DNA of 64,000 bases from Opisthocomus hoazin (GCF_030867145.1 NC_134443.1:2728001-2792000); one strand, 5' to 3'; shown: positions 11,315 to 41,743, counted from the stretch's first letter. Numbers and translations: made by a program. The notes: a model not told the origin generated them from the letters alone.

Positions 11315-13465
11315 CCGGTTCCTCGAGGCTGGGGAGGCTTTTCCAGGGCCGGCTTTCCCCAAAGTCTGCGATCGCAGCCAGATCTCCCCGGGAAGCAGGA
11401 GGAGGGGTTTTATATCCCCCCCCCCCCAATTTGAGGTGCAAAAAGCAGCTTTTTTTCCCTTTCCCCTCTCCCCATCTGCCACAACCTGAAGGTGATTTGA
11501 CGGGGTAAGGTGCAAGGGCCGCGGCGCTGGACTCGGCAGCCGTGATTACCTCCCTCGAACCAACTGATTTTGCTAAAAATGCAAACTTGGGAGGGGAGGG
11601 AAGGAAAGTGGCACATTTTCTGCCCCCCCCCCCATTAGGTTCATACCCTGCAGAACTCAGCCCGGGGCTGCCGGAGCCGGGCAGCGGCAGTTCGGGGTCT
11701 GGGGGGGCCAGGGCTGCGTTTGAGGAGCCGTGCGTCCCCTCCGCCGCAGCCCCGGGCGTTAGAGCCGGCAGAACGGCGTCGATGGGGACGCTGCGATGTG
11801 TCTGCGCTGACCAGGGCGCGTTCAGAATCACGGACAAATATTTCCTCCGTTGGTTCATGAATTCGCTGTCTGGACGGGGCTCGCGTTGGCCGGGGAAAGG
11901 CGGAGGGGGGGAGCGGTGTCTCCCGTCGCTCGGAGCTGGCGATGGCGAGGGGAAGCGGCAGAACTGTTGAACGAGTTTGCGCCGAAACGACTGTAAGAAT
12001 TTATGGTCTGCTGCAACCGAGAGACAGCTCCCCGATCCTGGCGAAAACTAGCCTCACGGTTTGTCTTCTGAAACATTCTCTTTGTCTTAGGGTTTTTAAT
12101 TCCCCCCTGGTGCATCGGGGTGGCAGGGTGCAGCCTCGCTGAACCCCCCGGTTTATGAATGACGCTCCGTTTACGCTCGCTGCATTTCTTTAAAGACTCT
12201 GCCGGCTCTTTTCTCTTTGTGAAGGCTGTGTTTCGGGCTGTGTGTTTCTTTAAAGCCTCGTGCACGTTCTGCTCGTGATAAAACCGCCACGACGGGCCCT
12301 ACATATTTTCTTTCGTACCTGCGTAAAAATTCCTCCACAGGGCTGTAGCGTAGGATTTCTCGTCGCGGCTCGCACAATAACCCAAGCCCAGCGTAGGATT
12401 TCTTGACAACTTACAATCCGCAGCGTCGGGATTCAGAGAGCATCGCGTTTTTATTCGATAGCAGGGGGGGGAGGTTTCCGCTTCGCATCAGTGTTCTTGC
12501 CGATCTCTCTTCAGACTGCCGAGCCGTTAAGTCATAATTACCTTTTTAGGTTATTATCCTTTTTATAGTATTGTATGGAAATGCTCGTCTTGGGAGCCAG
12601 CCATTTTGTGTGTGCTGTGTCGAAATGCGTTTTACGACGTAGATGTGGGTTTGTGTTCAGCCTAGATGGAAGCGAAGACGTCGGAGCGGGGCATGTGCCG
12701 GGCTGTCGGCAGCCCCTAGACACCCGATCCCATCCCGCGGCGCCGGCGGGCTCCGGACGAGGGGCCAAACCGTGCGGACGCCGCGGTTTGCCTCCGGGCT
12801 CGGCGTGTTTTTAGGCGTGCGAGGGGAATCGTGCGATTCGGGGGAGCAAAAGTGGCTTTTGAGCAGTGGGAGCGGAGCACGGCCAGGTGAGTCGGACCTC
12901 GCGCCTGTAAACGCCATTTCTGCTCCCCGAGCCCAGCAGAACAGGGCTTGAAACAGCTTTTATTCCGCCACCGTCGTAGTTTTTAATACATAAATCACGG
13001 CGCGGCGCGGTTCCTGTGGTTTGGAGGGACCAAGATGGTGGCAGGACTGCGCGGAGCGCCTTGGCTCCAACGCGGCGGCGGCGCGGGGAGATGGGCACGC
13101 CGGCCGGGCGTTGGGTGCCTGCCAGCGTTACGGGTGACGTGGGGATGTCGGGGGTTGGATGCCGGGCGCTGGTGCGGGTGCCCGAGATGCCCGGTCTCTT
13201 CCCGGCGCCCCTGGGTGTTACAAACGCGTTGGTTCTGGCGATCCAACCCCTTCGCTTTTTTGAACGAACGCAGCCCCAAACGTTTCCGAGTTGTGCGTGA
13301 AGGTGCTGGCTGTCCCTCGGGTTTTATTTTGGGGGGGTCAGCTGGGGGTACCCGCATCGCTTCTGAATCTCTCGTCCCGGTGGGGCCTGTTCCTGCTGGG
13401 GTGAAGGCTGGTGTGCAGTGAAGGCTGAAGCTGGAAGCAGCGCTGAGCTGTGGATTTCACACACA
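11315..13465. other. Non-coding DNA flanking the CpG island
   Basis: CpG-rich to about 11960, with two C runs (about 11419 and 11622), then mixed sequence. No exon, RNA gene or transposon recognised. Confidence 0.55.
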
Positions 13466-13981
13466 CAATCACATACAGCATGGTCGGGGCTGGCAGGGCC
13501 CTCTGTGGGTCACCCAGCCCAACCCCCTGCCCAAGCAGGGTCACCCAGAGCAGGGGGCACAGCACCGCGGCCAGGGGGGCTGGAATATCTCCAAAGAAGG
13601 AGACTCCACAGCCTCCCTGGGCAGCCTGGGCCAGGGCTCCAGCACCCTCAGAGGGAAGAAGTTCTTCCTCGGGTTCAGCTGGAGCTTCCTCTGCTCCAGT
13701 TTGTGCCCGTTGCCCCTTGTCCTGTCGCTGGGCACCACTGGAAAGAGTCTGGGCCTGTCCTCCTGACCCCCCCCCTGCAGATATTTAGAGGCATTTCGAA
13801 GGTCCCCTCTCAGCCTTCTCTTCTCCAGGCTGAACAAGCCCAGCTCCCTCAGCCTCTCCTCGTAGCAGAGATGCTCCAGTGCCCTCCTCATCCTCGTAGC
13901 CCTGCGCTGGACTCTCTCCAGTAGCTCCTCATCTTTCTTGAACTGGGGAGCCCAGAACTGGACACAGCCCTGCAGATGGGG
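13466..13981 (-). mobile_element. CR1 LINE 3' fragment, - orientation
   Basis: Degenerate terminal octamers (CACACACACAATCACATACA), then the CR1 body from CATGGTCGGGGCTGGCAGGG to CCCTGCAGATGGGGATTCC; about 516 bp. Confidence 0.95.
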
Positions 13982-15557
13982 ATTCCACCTGGCTCCGGGG
14001 AGGTGGAAGAGCGGCTCAGCCACCAGCAGCTTCCCTGGATGCTTAGGGTTTGCTTGGAAGGATAAAAAATACTCGGCTGGGCTTTACTGGTGGCTGGTGT
14101 TACTGGCCGGGTGTCGGCGGCTGAAGGATGGTGTCCGTCTAGTTGATGACGGCGACTGGAAACTCCTCTTGCCCGTGTGGGGTGCAGGAGATGCTCTGCC
14201 CGCCTGGACCGTGTGGCGTTGGAGATGTTTCTGTGCAGCTCTCGTTCCCTGTCGGGCCGGCAGCAGAAGCATCCTGCTCTGCTGCTGGAGCGTCGTTAGG
14301 CGGTGGTGGGCCGTGCCCGTGGATGGACTTCCGCTGAGTGGAAACCACCCTGTCGGGAAGATGGCCCTTCTCGGAGGGTCTGGGATGCTTCTGGGCTCCT
14401 GGAGCTGCTGCAGGTGCCTGTCCGTCTGCGCTCGGTTCTCGCTTCTTGGTGGACGGTGCTGGCGCTTCTCCTTCACCGCTCTTCCCCACCCAGACTCTGC
14501 ACCGTCCCCTTGCCGTGCAGCCTTCTCCGCAGGGCTCTGGTCCAGGACCTGCTTGTCACGGGGAGGATTTTCCCTCCTGTAGGCCCAGACACGCGTGCGG
14601 GAGGTAGCCACGCGCGCGCTATCGCTCAGCGTCGGCGGTGCCTGGCCGCCGCGTGGCCGTGCTGTGGCGTGGAGCGCGGTCGGTGCTGCACCGTCAGCGA
14701 CAGCCGGGCTTTCTGTCCGGGTGATCTCTGGACGTGAACTACCCCGAGCAACTTCCCCGCCGCCGGTCTCCTCCTCGCTGCGAGCGCTGAGCGTCCCAGC
14801 AGGCTCCAGCGAGCTGCCGAGCGCCGCGAACCACGCAAGGGCTGGAAGATTTGCTTCCGGTGCTTGGTCCTCCCAGCAGGACCCGCCGGGCCGGTGCTGC
14901 CTCCTGCGCTGCTGCGGGCTGGCTGGTGGCCGCCGGCGCTGCCCCGAAGCTGCGTCGCGGCGGGCACGGGCAGGGTTACGGACGTGATGTCTCACCTGGG
15001 CAGCGAAGACACAAGAGCAGGAACGGAGGTGTGATCTGCACGCGGAGCACGTCCCTCGGCTCCGCGCGCCGGTACCCGGAGGTGCCGCGTGGCCCGCGGA
15101 GCGCGGCGTCTCCTCGCCCTGCGCCGCGGCGGCAGACGAGCGGCTTTGCGAGGAGCGGAGCGGGCGCCAGGTCCGGTTTGTCCGTGCGTTTTCCTTTCGC
15201 GTTCCCTCAGGAGCCCAGGTGGCCGCCTCGGCTCTGCCAGCGCTGTCGGCTGCCTCTGTGCGGCGGCGCTGCTCGTAGTAACTCCGTCTGCTGCTGGAGC
15301 TGAGAGGAGTGAGGAAACTGGTTGTTACTGGGCGGGGTGGGACTGGGGAGACCTTGTGTCACTGGAACCACGTGCCCGGGGGAAGATTCTCCTTTTAAGA
15401 AATGGCAGAGGAGATCTGCTGGAGGGTCCGTCTTGTCTCGGATGCCTGTGACGGTGGCCAGTGCAAACAGCTTCGCGGGGAGGCGGAGTGGGAGTGCCGG
15501 GAGGGTTTGGGAGCACCTGCAAGGGGTTTTAGCCCCGACTGGTGCTTAGGGAAGGCG
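13982..15557. other. Non-coding GC-rich DNA
   Basis: CpG-rich single-copy sequence with several chance open frames; nothing recognised. Confidence 0.55.
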
Positions 15558-16356
15558 GATCAGAGGTCCCTCATGGGGATCAGAGATCCCTCGTGGGGAT
15601 CAGAGATCCCTCGCAGCGGATCAGAGACCCCTCGCGGGGATCAGAGATCCCTCGCGGTGGATCAGAGACCCCTCGTGGGGATCAGAGATCCCTCGTGGTG
15701 GATCAGAGATCCCTCGCGGTGGATCAGAGGTCCCTCGTGGGGATCAGAGGTCCCTCGTGGTGGATCAGAGGTCCCTCGTGGGGATCAGAGATCCCTCGTG
15801 GTGGATCAGAGGTCCCTCGTGGGGATCAGAGATCCCTCGTGGTGGATCAGAGGTCCCTCGTGGGGATCAGAGATCCCTCGTGGTGGATCAGAGATCCATC
15901 GTGGTGGATCAGAGATCCCTTGTGGGGATCAGAGATCCCTCGTGGTGGATCAGAGGTCGCTCGTGGGGATCAGAGATCCCTTTTGGGGATCAGAGATCCC
16001 TCGCAGCAGATCAGAGATCCCTCGTGGTGGATCAGAGGTCCTTCGTGGTGGATCAGAGATCCCTTTTGGGGATCAGAGATCCCTCGTGGTGGATCAGAGA
16101 TCCCTCGTGGCGGATCAGAGGTCCCTCGTGTTGGATCAGAGGTCCTTCGTGGTGGATCAGAGATCCCTTTTGGGGATCAGAGATCCTTCGTGGCTATCAG
16201 AGATCCCTCGCGGTGGATCAGAGGTCCCTCACAGTGGATCACAGATCCCTTGTGGTGGATCAGAGATACCTCTTGGTGGATCAGAGGTCCCTTTTGGGGA
16301 TCAGAGATCCCTCGTGGCAGATCAGAGGTCCCTCACGGCGGATCAGAGATCCCTAG
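15558..16356 (+). repeat. 20/21-bp minisatellite, ~39 units
   Basis: Near-identical units of GATCAGAGATCCCTCGTGG plus one or two bases. 20-bp (ending GGG) and 21-bp (ending GTG, GCG) units tend to alternate, giving a 41-bp higher-order period. Variants include AGGTCC for AGATCC and TTTTGGG for CGTGGGG. All three plus-strand frames remain open because the unit lacks stop codons. Confidence 0.97.
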
Positions 16357-19300
16357 CGCAGAGAGTCCGGAGCGGAGGAGGAGAGCAGCCTTTGCTCTTG
16401 CCGGCCGGCGCGTCCTGTCCCGTCTCGGCTGACCCACGCTCGGTGCGGGTGACGCTGCCGGGAGCGCGGGCAGCCGGCGAGCCCCGGCCGGGAGCTGGCG
16501 GAAGCCTCCGGCAGCGGTGCGGTGGCTGCTGGCGCGGCGGCCTCGACCTCCGGCGCCTCGCTCGGAGTCCGGCGCGTGAGCAGACGCGTGGGTTGCCCCT
16601 CCCGCTCTGGGTCGCATCCAGAGGCAGCAAGTGGAGGATTGCTGATTCTTCTGCGCCCGCAGCCTCCCTCTTGGGTCCGCGGAGTCCTGCTGAGCGTCGG
16701 CGGGAGTCTTCCGTACGGCTGTTCCCGCTGGGTGCTGCTGGGTCGGGGGCGGGCGGCTCGGATGGTCGGCATCTGGCATTGCCTTCCCGCGTCGCTGTCT
16801 TGTCAGCCTGTTAATTGCAACCCATCAATTAGTTCTGGAGGGCGTGAGGCTGGGAAGCAGCGGCTGGACGGTGCGGTTGGTCGCGTAGGAGTCGGGGAAG
16901 ACAAAAGTGTGGGTTAACGCCGCGGAGGAGCCCTGAAGGAAACTCAGGGAAGGGGCTGCAACCTCCCGGGGCTTCCCTGAATAAACGCGGGCCGAGATGA
17001 ACTTCTGGATCTGCCCGGTTCCGGCTGTGCGGTGCCGCTGCCGGCAGGCAGAGCCGGGAGGGTATTCGCCTGCGCAGGCCACGCGTGCCGAGCCGGCTGT
17101 ATCTAGTCCCCAGACAGACCTGCTTCTCCAGTAGAATATTCATTTTTTTGGCCCAACTCCCTTGTTCCAGCTTTGAAAATAGTTGTGTTGGGTGGTTTTT
17201 TTTTTTATTTTCCTTGTGGGTGCTGTATCAAATATAAATGGAAAATGGGGCTGCTGCTTTGTTTGTCTGGGAACGGCAAACCTGTCTTGCCAGCGCCGGA
17301 GAAGTGAAACCGCCTGAAGCGAACGGAAGGTGCCGAGGAGCTGAAGGTAACGACCGCCTTGCTGGAGGCAGCGTCGGCACCGACGGGCGCTGCGCTCCGA
17401 CGCGCTCACCTGTCCACACGCGGTCTCGTCCACGGCCACGGGGACCTCGTGAGCCAGAAATGAAGGTGAGCCTGGAGAGCGGTGCCGCTGGGAGCGCGTG
17501 GTTCCGGCTGGAGGGGCTGCGGGGAGGGGAGCTCTGGCGCTTACGAACTGGGAGGGAGCGCGGGGACCGGCTGGAGCTGGGGTGGGCAGGGAGGTTTGGA
17601 GCTCGGCGGGGTGCCGGCGACGTTCGGCAGCTGCCAGAGCGTCGGATTTGGGGACCCAGAGTCTCTGGGGAGAGCGTCTGCGCGCCGAGCGAGTGCGACT
17701 TGTCCATCGTATCGGGGAATTACCGCCGGCAGAGCGCGAGGGAGCGCGGCTCGGTGCTGCCCGTGGTCCGGCTCGGCTGCGGGAGGTTTGCTGGCGTTCC
17801 TAGAAGGCGTTTTTGCTGCAGCGGCGGCCGGTCTTGCTGACGAAGCTGCGTTTCATCGCTTGGAACGCCCCGCGTCCCTGCGTCGGGGGGGGCTGAGCAG
17901 CGTGTCCCCTCTCCTCCCTGGGAGCCTCTGAAATGTTGAGGTTTTTTTTTTTAAGGTAGTCAGGAAAGCTTGCTCACCTACGGAGCTGCAACTGGAGATA
18001 ATTACAGTCTGCATCAAGTCAGGGGCAAAACGTGGTTTATAGTTCTCTTGTTTTCCCCTGGGGGATTTTGCCACCATTTGAGAATTTTATTTCGATTTAA
18101 AAAAAAAAAAAAAAAAATGGAGTTCCTTAGGGAAGTGAGAGGGAGAGCGCGGTTCGTGGGAGGTGCTGGCTCTCCGGGAGCGTTCTGCCGGGACGGTCTG
18201 GTTGGCGGTGCCGCGTCGGTGAAGACACGCCATCGTGCCCCTGGCCCCCCGTCCCGCGGGCGCGACTCGAGCGCGTCCGCGGTGTCTGCTGCGGCCGAGC
18301 GGCAGCGCTTGGTGCGCGTCCATTGAACGTGGTCCAGTTACCGTCCGATGAACGAGGCTGGTGTCTGCTGCAATTCAGACGGGGGTCAAAATCTGCTCTT
18401 GCTTGGTTTGTAATCGCGGGTTGCTGATAAAGAGGAGCAGCGCCGCAGCCAGTCCTTGTGCACGGGTCAGAGCCGAGGGCTTTAATCTCTGCCCTGCGCT
18501 GGGGTTGCCGTGACACGGAGCAGCGCCGGGGCCGAAGCTCCCGGCTGTCTGGCCTTCGGGCTCGCCGAGCAGCCCGTGCTTGGAAGAATTCCTGCTCTTT
18601 CCTGCTGGGGTTTGGATGGAGTCGAGGGCTCTCCCCTGGCTCGCCCGGTTCGGCAGTCGAGGCGCGCTGGAAATTCCCAGGGCTCCCAGTAAAGCTGCAG
18701 TTTCTCCCCTCCCCTTCCCCCTCCCCGCAGCTGAGTGTTGACGCTGAAGGGCCCCATTCAATAAAGAATCTGAAGCCTAATTTAATTTTTATTGAATCTG
18801 GCTGAAAGCGCGTGCTCCTTGCCGAGCCTGGAAAGCCTCCTCTTGAAAGGATTAAATAGTTGTGGTACCTGTTTCTGATAACAGCGCTTTTGATTTGTTT
18901 CTAGTACCGAAGCCACTTACGTTAGAGGGGAGGGCGTTTTGAAACCCTGCAGACACCATCTCCTCGCCTCTCTGCGAGCGGGGCTTTCATTCATGGTCTG
19001 CTCGGTCCTCCCCTCCCTTGCAGCGAGATGTGCTGCACGATGCTGCCGAAATCCCGCTGACCGGCGGCCGTCGAGTCCCGGCGGCTGGCGTGGTGCTTCC
19101 TCGGCGTTTTGTTGGCCAAGACCTTGCTTTCCTACCCGGTGCGTTCCTCTTCTGCGTCCCGAGACGGCATTTCCGTAGCTTTCCGAGAGAGGAACTGCTC
19201 GTCCTGCAGCCCTGGAGAATCGCAGGGACGCTGTGACGCTCGGGGACGTGGGACCGCTCTCGCCACGGAGCGAGATGGATCTGCGTGGGTGAGGGACGCC

Positions 19301-19853
19301 CAAAAACCCGCTTGGGTGATGGGACCGGGCGGTCCCAGGGCTTCCCATGGGAAGGGGAGGCGGGAGGAGACCTTCTGTCTTGCGGCCGAGCCCAGGGTTT
19401 GTTCTCCTTCCGAACCGCCGCCGTGTCTCCTGTGTGGTCGTGGTGGTGGTGGTGGACCCTGGCCGCGGCCGACTCCGTCGCTTGGTACAGATCCTGCCGG
19501 TGCCTCCGTCGCTGGCTGTGTTTCGTGCTCCGGCTCCGGTCGGAGCGAGGCGGTAACGCCTCCGTCGCCTGCGTGCCTGCAGACGGGGCTCCGCGGCTTC
19601 CTTCTGCTGGCGGGCATGCGGAGGCAGCCCAGCTCCCGACCAGCAGTTCCCAGCAGGTCGTTCCTTCTCTTTTCCCACGCAGCAGTTCAAAGGGAGAGCG
19701 GCTGCCGTGGGTCTTTAAAGGAAGCACACGGCTCCGCTCGTGCTTCGTGGCGGCGCTTTGGCTGGCTCGGTGAACTGCTGCGAAGGGCTGCGGCTCCGTC
19801 TGGAACCTCACCACAGCCCAGCACCTCTCCCTTTGGGTGCGCTGCTTTATTTT
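16357..19853. other. Non-coding DNA with A-run and AATAAA palindrome
   Basis: CpG-rich to about 17900. A-run at 18099-18117. AT-rich inverted repeat ATTCAATAAA (18756-18765) / TTTATTGAAT (18788-18797). No coding exon or transposon recognised. Confidence 0.55.
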
Positions 19854-20736
19854 CACAGAATCACAGCATGGTCAGGGTTGGCAGGGCCCTCTGTGGGTCA
19901 CCCAGCCCAACCCCCTGCCCAAGCAGGGTCACCCAGAGCAGGCTGCACAGCACCGCGGCCAGGGGGGTTGGAATATCTCCAGAGAAGGAGACTCCACAGC
20001 CTCCCTGGGCAGCCTGGGCCAGGGCTCCGTCACCCTCAGACGGAAGAAGTTCTTCCTCGGGTTCAGCTGGAGCTTCCTCTGCTCCAGTTTGTGCCCGTTG
20101 CCCCTTGTCCTGTCGCTGGGCACCACTGGAAAGAGCCTGGCCCCATCCTCCTGACCCCCACCCTGCAGATATTTAGAGGCATTTCTAAGGTCCCCTCTCA
20201 GCCTTCTCTTCTCCAGGCTGAACAAGCCCAGCTCCCTCAGCCTCTCCTCGTAGCAGAGATGCTCCAGTCCCTCCTCATCCTCGTAGCCCTGCGCTGGACT
20301 CTCTCCAGTAGCTCCTCATCTTTCTTGAACTGGGGAGCCCAGAATTGGACCCAGCACTGCAGATGGGGCCTCCCCAGGGCAGAGCAGAGGGGGAGGAGAA
20401 CCTCCCTTGCCCTGCTGCCCACACTCCTCCTCATGCACCCCAGGATCCCATCGGCCTTCTGGGCACCCAGGGCCTGCTGCTGGCTCATGGTCACCCTGTC
20501 GTCCCCCAGCATTCCCAGTCCCTCTCTGCAGAGCTGCTCCCAGCAGCTCCGCCCCAGCCTGTACTGGTGCCTGGGGTTGTTCCTCCCCAGGGGCAGGACC
20601 CTGCCCTTGCCCTTGTTGAACCTCATCAGGTTCCTCTCTGCCCAGCTCTCCAGCCTGTCCAGGTCTCGCTGGATCCAGCACAGCCTGCCGGTGTGTCCAC
20701 CACTCCTCCCAGTTTGGTGTCATCAGCAGACTTGTC
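19854..20736 (-). mobile_element. CR1 LINE 3' fragment, - orientation, longest copy (~880 bp)
   Basis: From TCACAGAATCACAGCATGGT past the usual truncation point into upstream CR1 sequence (GTTGAACCTCATCAGGTTCC, TTTGGTGTCATCAGCAGACT). It reaches into the 3' part of the element's ORF2 region but is too short to carry a catalytic domain. Confidence 0.95.
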
Positions 20737-20854
20737 CATGCCGGGTTTGCTGGCTGTGGCACCTTGAGGCGCAGACGTCGCCTGTAAAACCAGCAAATGT
20801 CGGCGACGTTCCGATGGTTTGGTGCGTCTCGGTGCCCTGCTGAAGGCCGCCAGA

Positions 20855-21146
20855 AGCTCTTTTCAGTGGTGCCCAGTGACAGGACAAGGGGCAATGGGCA
20901 CAAACTGAGGCACAGGAAGTTCCGTCTGAACATGAGGAGGAACTTCTTCCCTCTGAGGGTGACGGAGCCCTGGAACAGGCTGCCCAGGGAGGTTGTGGAG
21001 TCTCCTTCTCTGGAGATATTCCAGCCCCGCCTGGACAAGATCCTGTGCAGCCTGCTCTGGGTGACCCTGCTTGGGCAGGGGGTTGGGCTGGATGACCCAC
21101 AGAGGTCCCTTCCAACCCCTACTATTCTGTGATTCTGTGATTCTGT
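20855..21146 (+). mobile_element. CR1 LINE 3' fragment, + orientation
   Basis: From AGCTCTTTTCAGTGGTGCCC to three ATTCTGTG octamers at 21122-21146; about 290 bp. It sits about 120 bp from the oppositely oriented copy at 19854-20736. Confidence 0.95.
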
Positions 21147-38981
<17,835 letters not shown>

Positions 38982-39741
38982 CGCCTGGCGACCGTCCCCC
39001 CCCCTCCCTCCCCACCTCCGTCGCATGCAGTGCCTGTACTGGTGCCTACCGTACACGGGGAAAAAAAAAGACGAAAAAAAAAAAAAAAAGAAAGAAAAAC
39101 AAACAAAAAACAAATTAAAAAAGCGAACGAACGAACGAAAAAAAAAAAACCCAGCCCATTTCCAGCCGTCAGCGACCTGTCCTTGTTCCAGCCCGCGACT
39201 CCTGGGGGTTTCTCTAGCGGTGCCCGAGGTCGGAACGATGTCTGCTTGGAGTCAGCACTCGCCACGTGTTAAAGCTTGTTTTATGCTATTTTTTGTAATG
39301 ACAAAGCATAGAATTTTTAATTGTGTTGTGGGGTATTTTTTTTCCACCCCCCCCCCGCTTCTTTTTCCCCTCCCACCCCCACCCCTTTGCTCAATGGATG
39401 GTTAAACCTTTGCTTCCTTTCCAGAGACGTTGTCAGGGCAGCCACCCGACGCGCAGCCACCGTCACCCCGCTTTTTTCCGAACGGGCGCCCCGCGCTGCT
39501 GGCGGGGACCCGGGGGGCGAAGCGACGTGCTGGGGCCGCAGCCCGGCCCACGGGAGGGGGCTCCTGCACCCTCGCCCCCCGCAGAAAACCCCCGGAGACA
39601 CCGACAGCTCCCGGCCCTCGCTCTCCCCGGAGGAAGGGAGCCCGCTGCGGTGAGGAGCCGGTGCCCGGCGGCGCGCTCGACGGACGGTTGCCCGACCCGC
39701 GGGGCGCGGAGGGGCGTCGATGCCGCCGGCGAGCTCCCGGC

Positions 39742-39875
39742 GCGGGTAAGCGGCCGCCATGCTGCGTGCGGTGCTTGGCCGCGGGCCCTCGAGCGGACGG
39801 CGAGCGACCGGTGCGGGTGAGCGGCCGCCATGCTGCGTGCGGTGCTTGGCCGCGGGCCCTCGAGCGGCCGGCGGC
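39742..39875 (+). repeat. Tandem duplication of a ~71-bp CpG-rich unit
   Basis: The sequence GCGGCCGCCATGCTGCGTGC and its continuation occur twice, beginning about 39750 and 39821, an offset of 71 bp. The copies differ by a few bases. Each contains a strong translation-initiation context (GCCGCCATG), a NotI-type octamer and CCCTCGAGCGG. It lies inside the probable GATAD2B 3' UTR. Confidence 0.8.
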
Positions 39876-40055
39876 CTCGGTGAGTCCCTGCCGCTCCCCT
39901 CCGCGCTCCTGCATGCACCGGAGCCGCGCTCGGTCACCGTCGCTCGCGGACGATGGGGACGGCGCCGCGGTCCACGAACCCAAAGCGAGAAATACGCCGC
40001 GGAAAGGCGTCGGAGAAACGCTGTATTTGCACTTAACCTTCACACTAACGGGCCC

Positions 40056-40083
40056 TTCCTCCTCCTCCTCCTCCTCCTCCTCC
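40056..40083 (+). repeat. (CCT)n microsatellite
   Basis: About nine uninterrupted CCT/CTC triplets in the CpG-rich part of the GATAD2B 3' flank. Confidence 0.9.
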
Positions 40084-41267
40084 GGCAGCAGCCCCAGCCA
40101 GCAGCGATCGCGCCCCGGCTGCCGGAGAGACCCCGGCGTCGCCGTCCCCGCGTGCCCCCGCACCCCTCGGCGCCCGAACCCGGGGCTCTCCCGCTCCTGG
40201 CGTTTCCTCGGAGTTTTACAATTTGTTTTTTTATTAATTTCCTTTTTTTTTTAATCCCCCCCCCCCCCCCCCCCGACGTGAACATTTTCTCGTGCAATTC
40301 TGAAGCGCCGGCTCGCCCCGGGGGAGCCGCTCGCTGGGTGGGGGGGGCCCAGGAGCCCCCCACCGCCGGGGTCAAGGCGCCTTCTCTCCCCAAATGCCCC
40401 CCCCCCGACCGTGGGGACCCCCCCCTGCCAGCACCCCCCCGCATCTCAATGAGCACTTAACCCCCCCGGGGCCCTCCAGAAGCAAAAGGATTTTGGGGTT
40501 TTTAATGAATTTTTGGGGTTTGGAAGCTAGTGCAGCGTAGTGGCGTATCTATATGCATATATCTTTATTTTTGGGGGGGTTTGTTTGGTTTTTAATGTTG
40601 TTTAGCCGCCGCCCCCCCCCCCCCCCCCCCCCCAGGATCCTTTTCACACCGTTCCTTGCCCTGCTTCCACGGGAGCGCTTTGGTGCCGCGTTCCTGCTCG
40701 CGTAACCCCGAGGTTTGGGTTGTTTCGGGGGTTGTTTCTCATTTTGCTCTCGGCTTATCCTTCGCCCCCCGCCCCCCCCCAGGGCCCTTCGAAGTGGCCG
40801 AGCCCCCCCGTCCCTCGCTCAAGTGCCACCCCCCTACCCATCGGGTGTTACCGAGAGGTACGAGGCGACCTGGGCCCACGGGTGGAGATTAAATTATACA
40901 AGTTAAAAGAAAAAAATCCTACAAAAACTACAAAAAAAAGAGAAAAAGGAAAAAAAAAAAGACAAAAAGCCAAGTGCAATAGTGAAGGCGGAGGCTCCCG
41001 GCGAGGGCGGGGGGCGGGCGGGGGCCGCTGGAGATCAAAGACGCCGACTTCATGGTGCTATAAAGTGAAATTGGGGGGGGGGACACGCACGACACCCCCT
41101 CTGGTGCCCACCCTGGGGAGGGGGCAGCGGGGAGCGGGCGCCTCGGCCCCGGGGTCTGCAGGCAGTTCCCCCCCTCTCCCCACCAAAACCAGCCCCAAAC
41201 CGGGGTCTGGGGGGGGGAGCGGGGCCCCCCCGGGGCTCCGGCCGTGACCTGCGCAGGTTGAACAGTT

Positions 41268-41296
41268 TTATTATTGTTATTATTATTATTATTTTT
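41268..41296 (+). repeat. (ATT)n microsatellite
   Basis: Run of ATT triplets with one G interruption in the GATAD2B 3' UTR region. Confidence 0.9.
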
Positions 41297-41743
41297 TGGC
41301 TTGAGCCCCCCCAGCCCCCGGGGATGGGATGTACGGTAGAAAATCCTCCTTTTTCCTTTGGGTTTTTTTTTCTGGGGGGGGGTGTTTTTTATTTTTCCGG
41401 ATACCGGAATAAGGATTTCTTTGCCGCCGATCGTTCGCGTTTCTGTTACAGTAGGGGTAGAGCCGCTTCCCAAACCGACGCTTGCCTTGGGGGTGATTTT
41501 GGGGATGGGGGGTGGGGGGTGTTTGGTTTTCTTTTTCTTTGTTGTTTTTTACTTTTTGGATTCCTCCAAAGGCGTAACGCGTCCCTCCGCTAACCCCCCC
41601 TCCGCCCTTCCGTAGCTTATGGTATTGCTGCCGAGATGTTATAACAAGGACTCCTTCGTGTATATAAGCTATTTCTTGACACATTAAAAAAAAAAAAAAA
41701 AAAAAGAAGAAAAAAAAGGATAAAAAAAATACATTAAAAAAAA

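Noticed and set aside
9644..16356. Regular direct repeats resembling a CRISPR array
   Set aside because: Units are contiguous without unique spacers, and the genome is a vertebrate's.
15402..16814. 470-codon plus-strand open frame rich in DQRSLV/GIRDPSW repeats
   Set aside because: It is the translation of the 20/21-bp minisatellite. All three frames are open only because the unit lacks stops; flanks show no coding signal.
39317..40460. Overlapping open frames of 200-270 codons on both strands in the GATAD2B 3' flank
   Set aside because: Mutually overlapping, low-complexity, include homopolymer runs; kept only as a note about the duplicated ATG unit.
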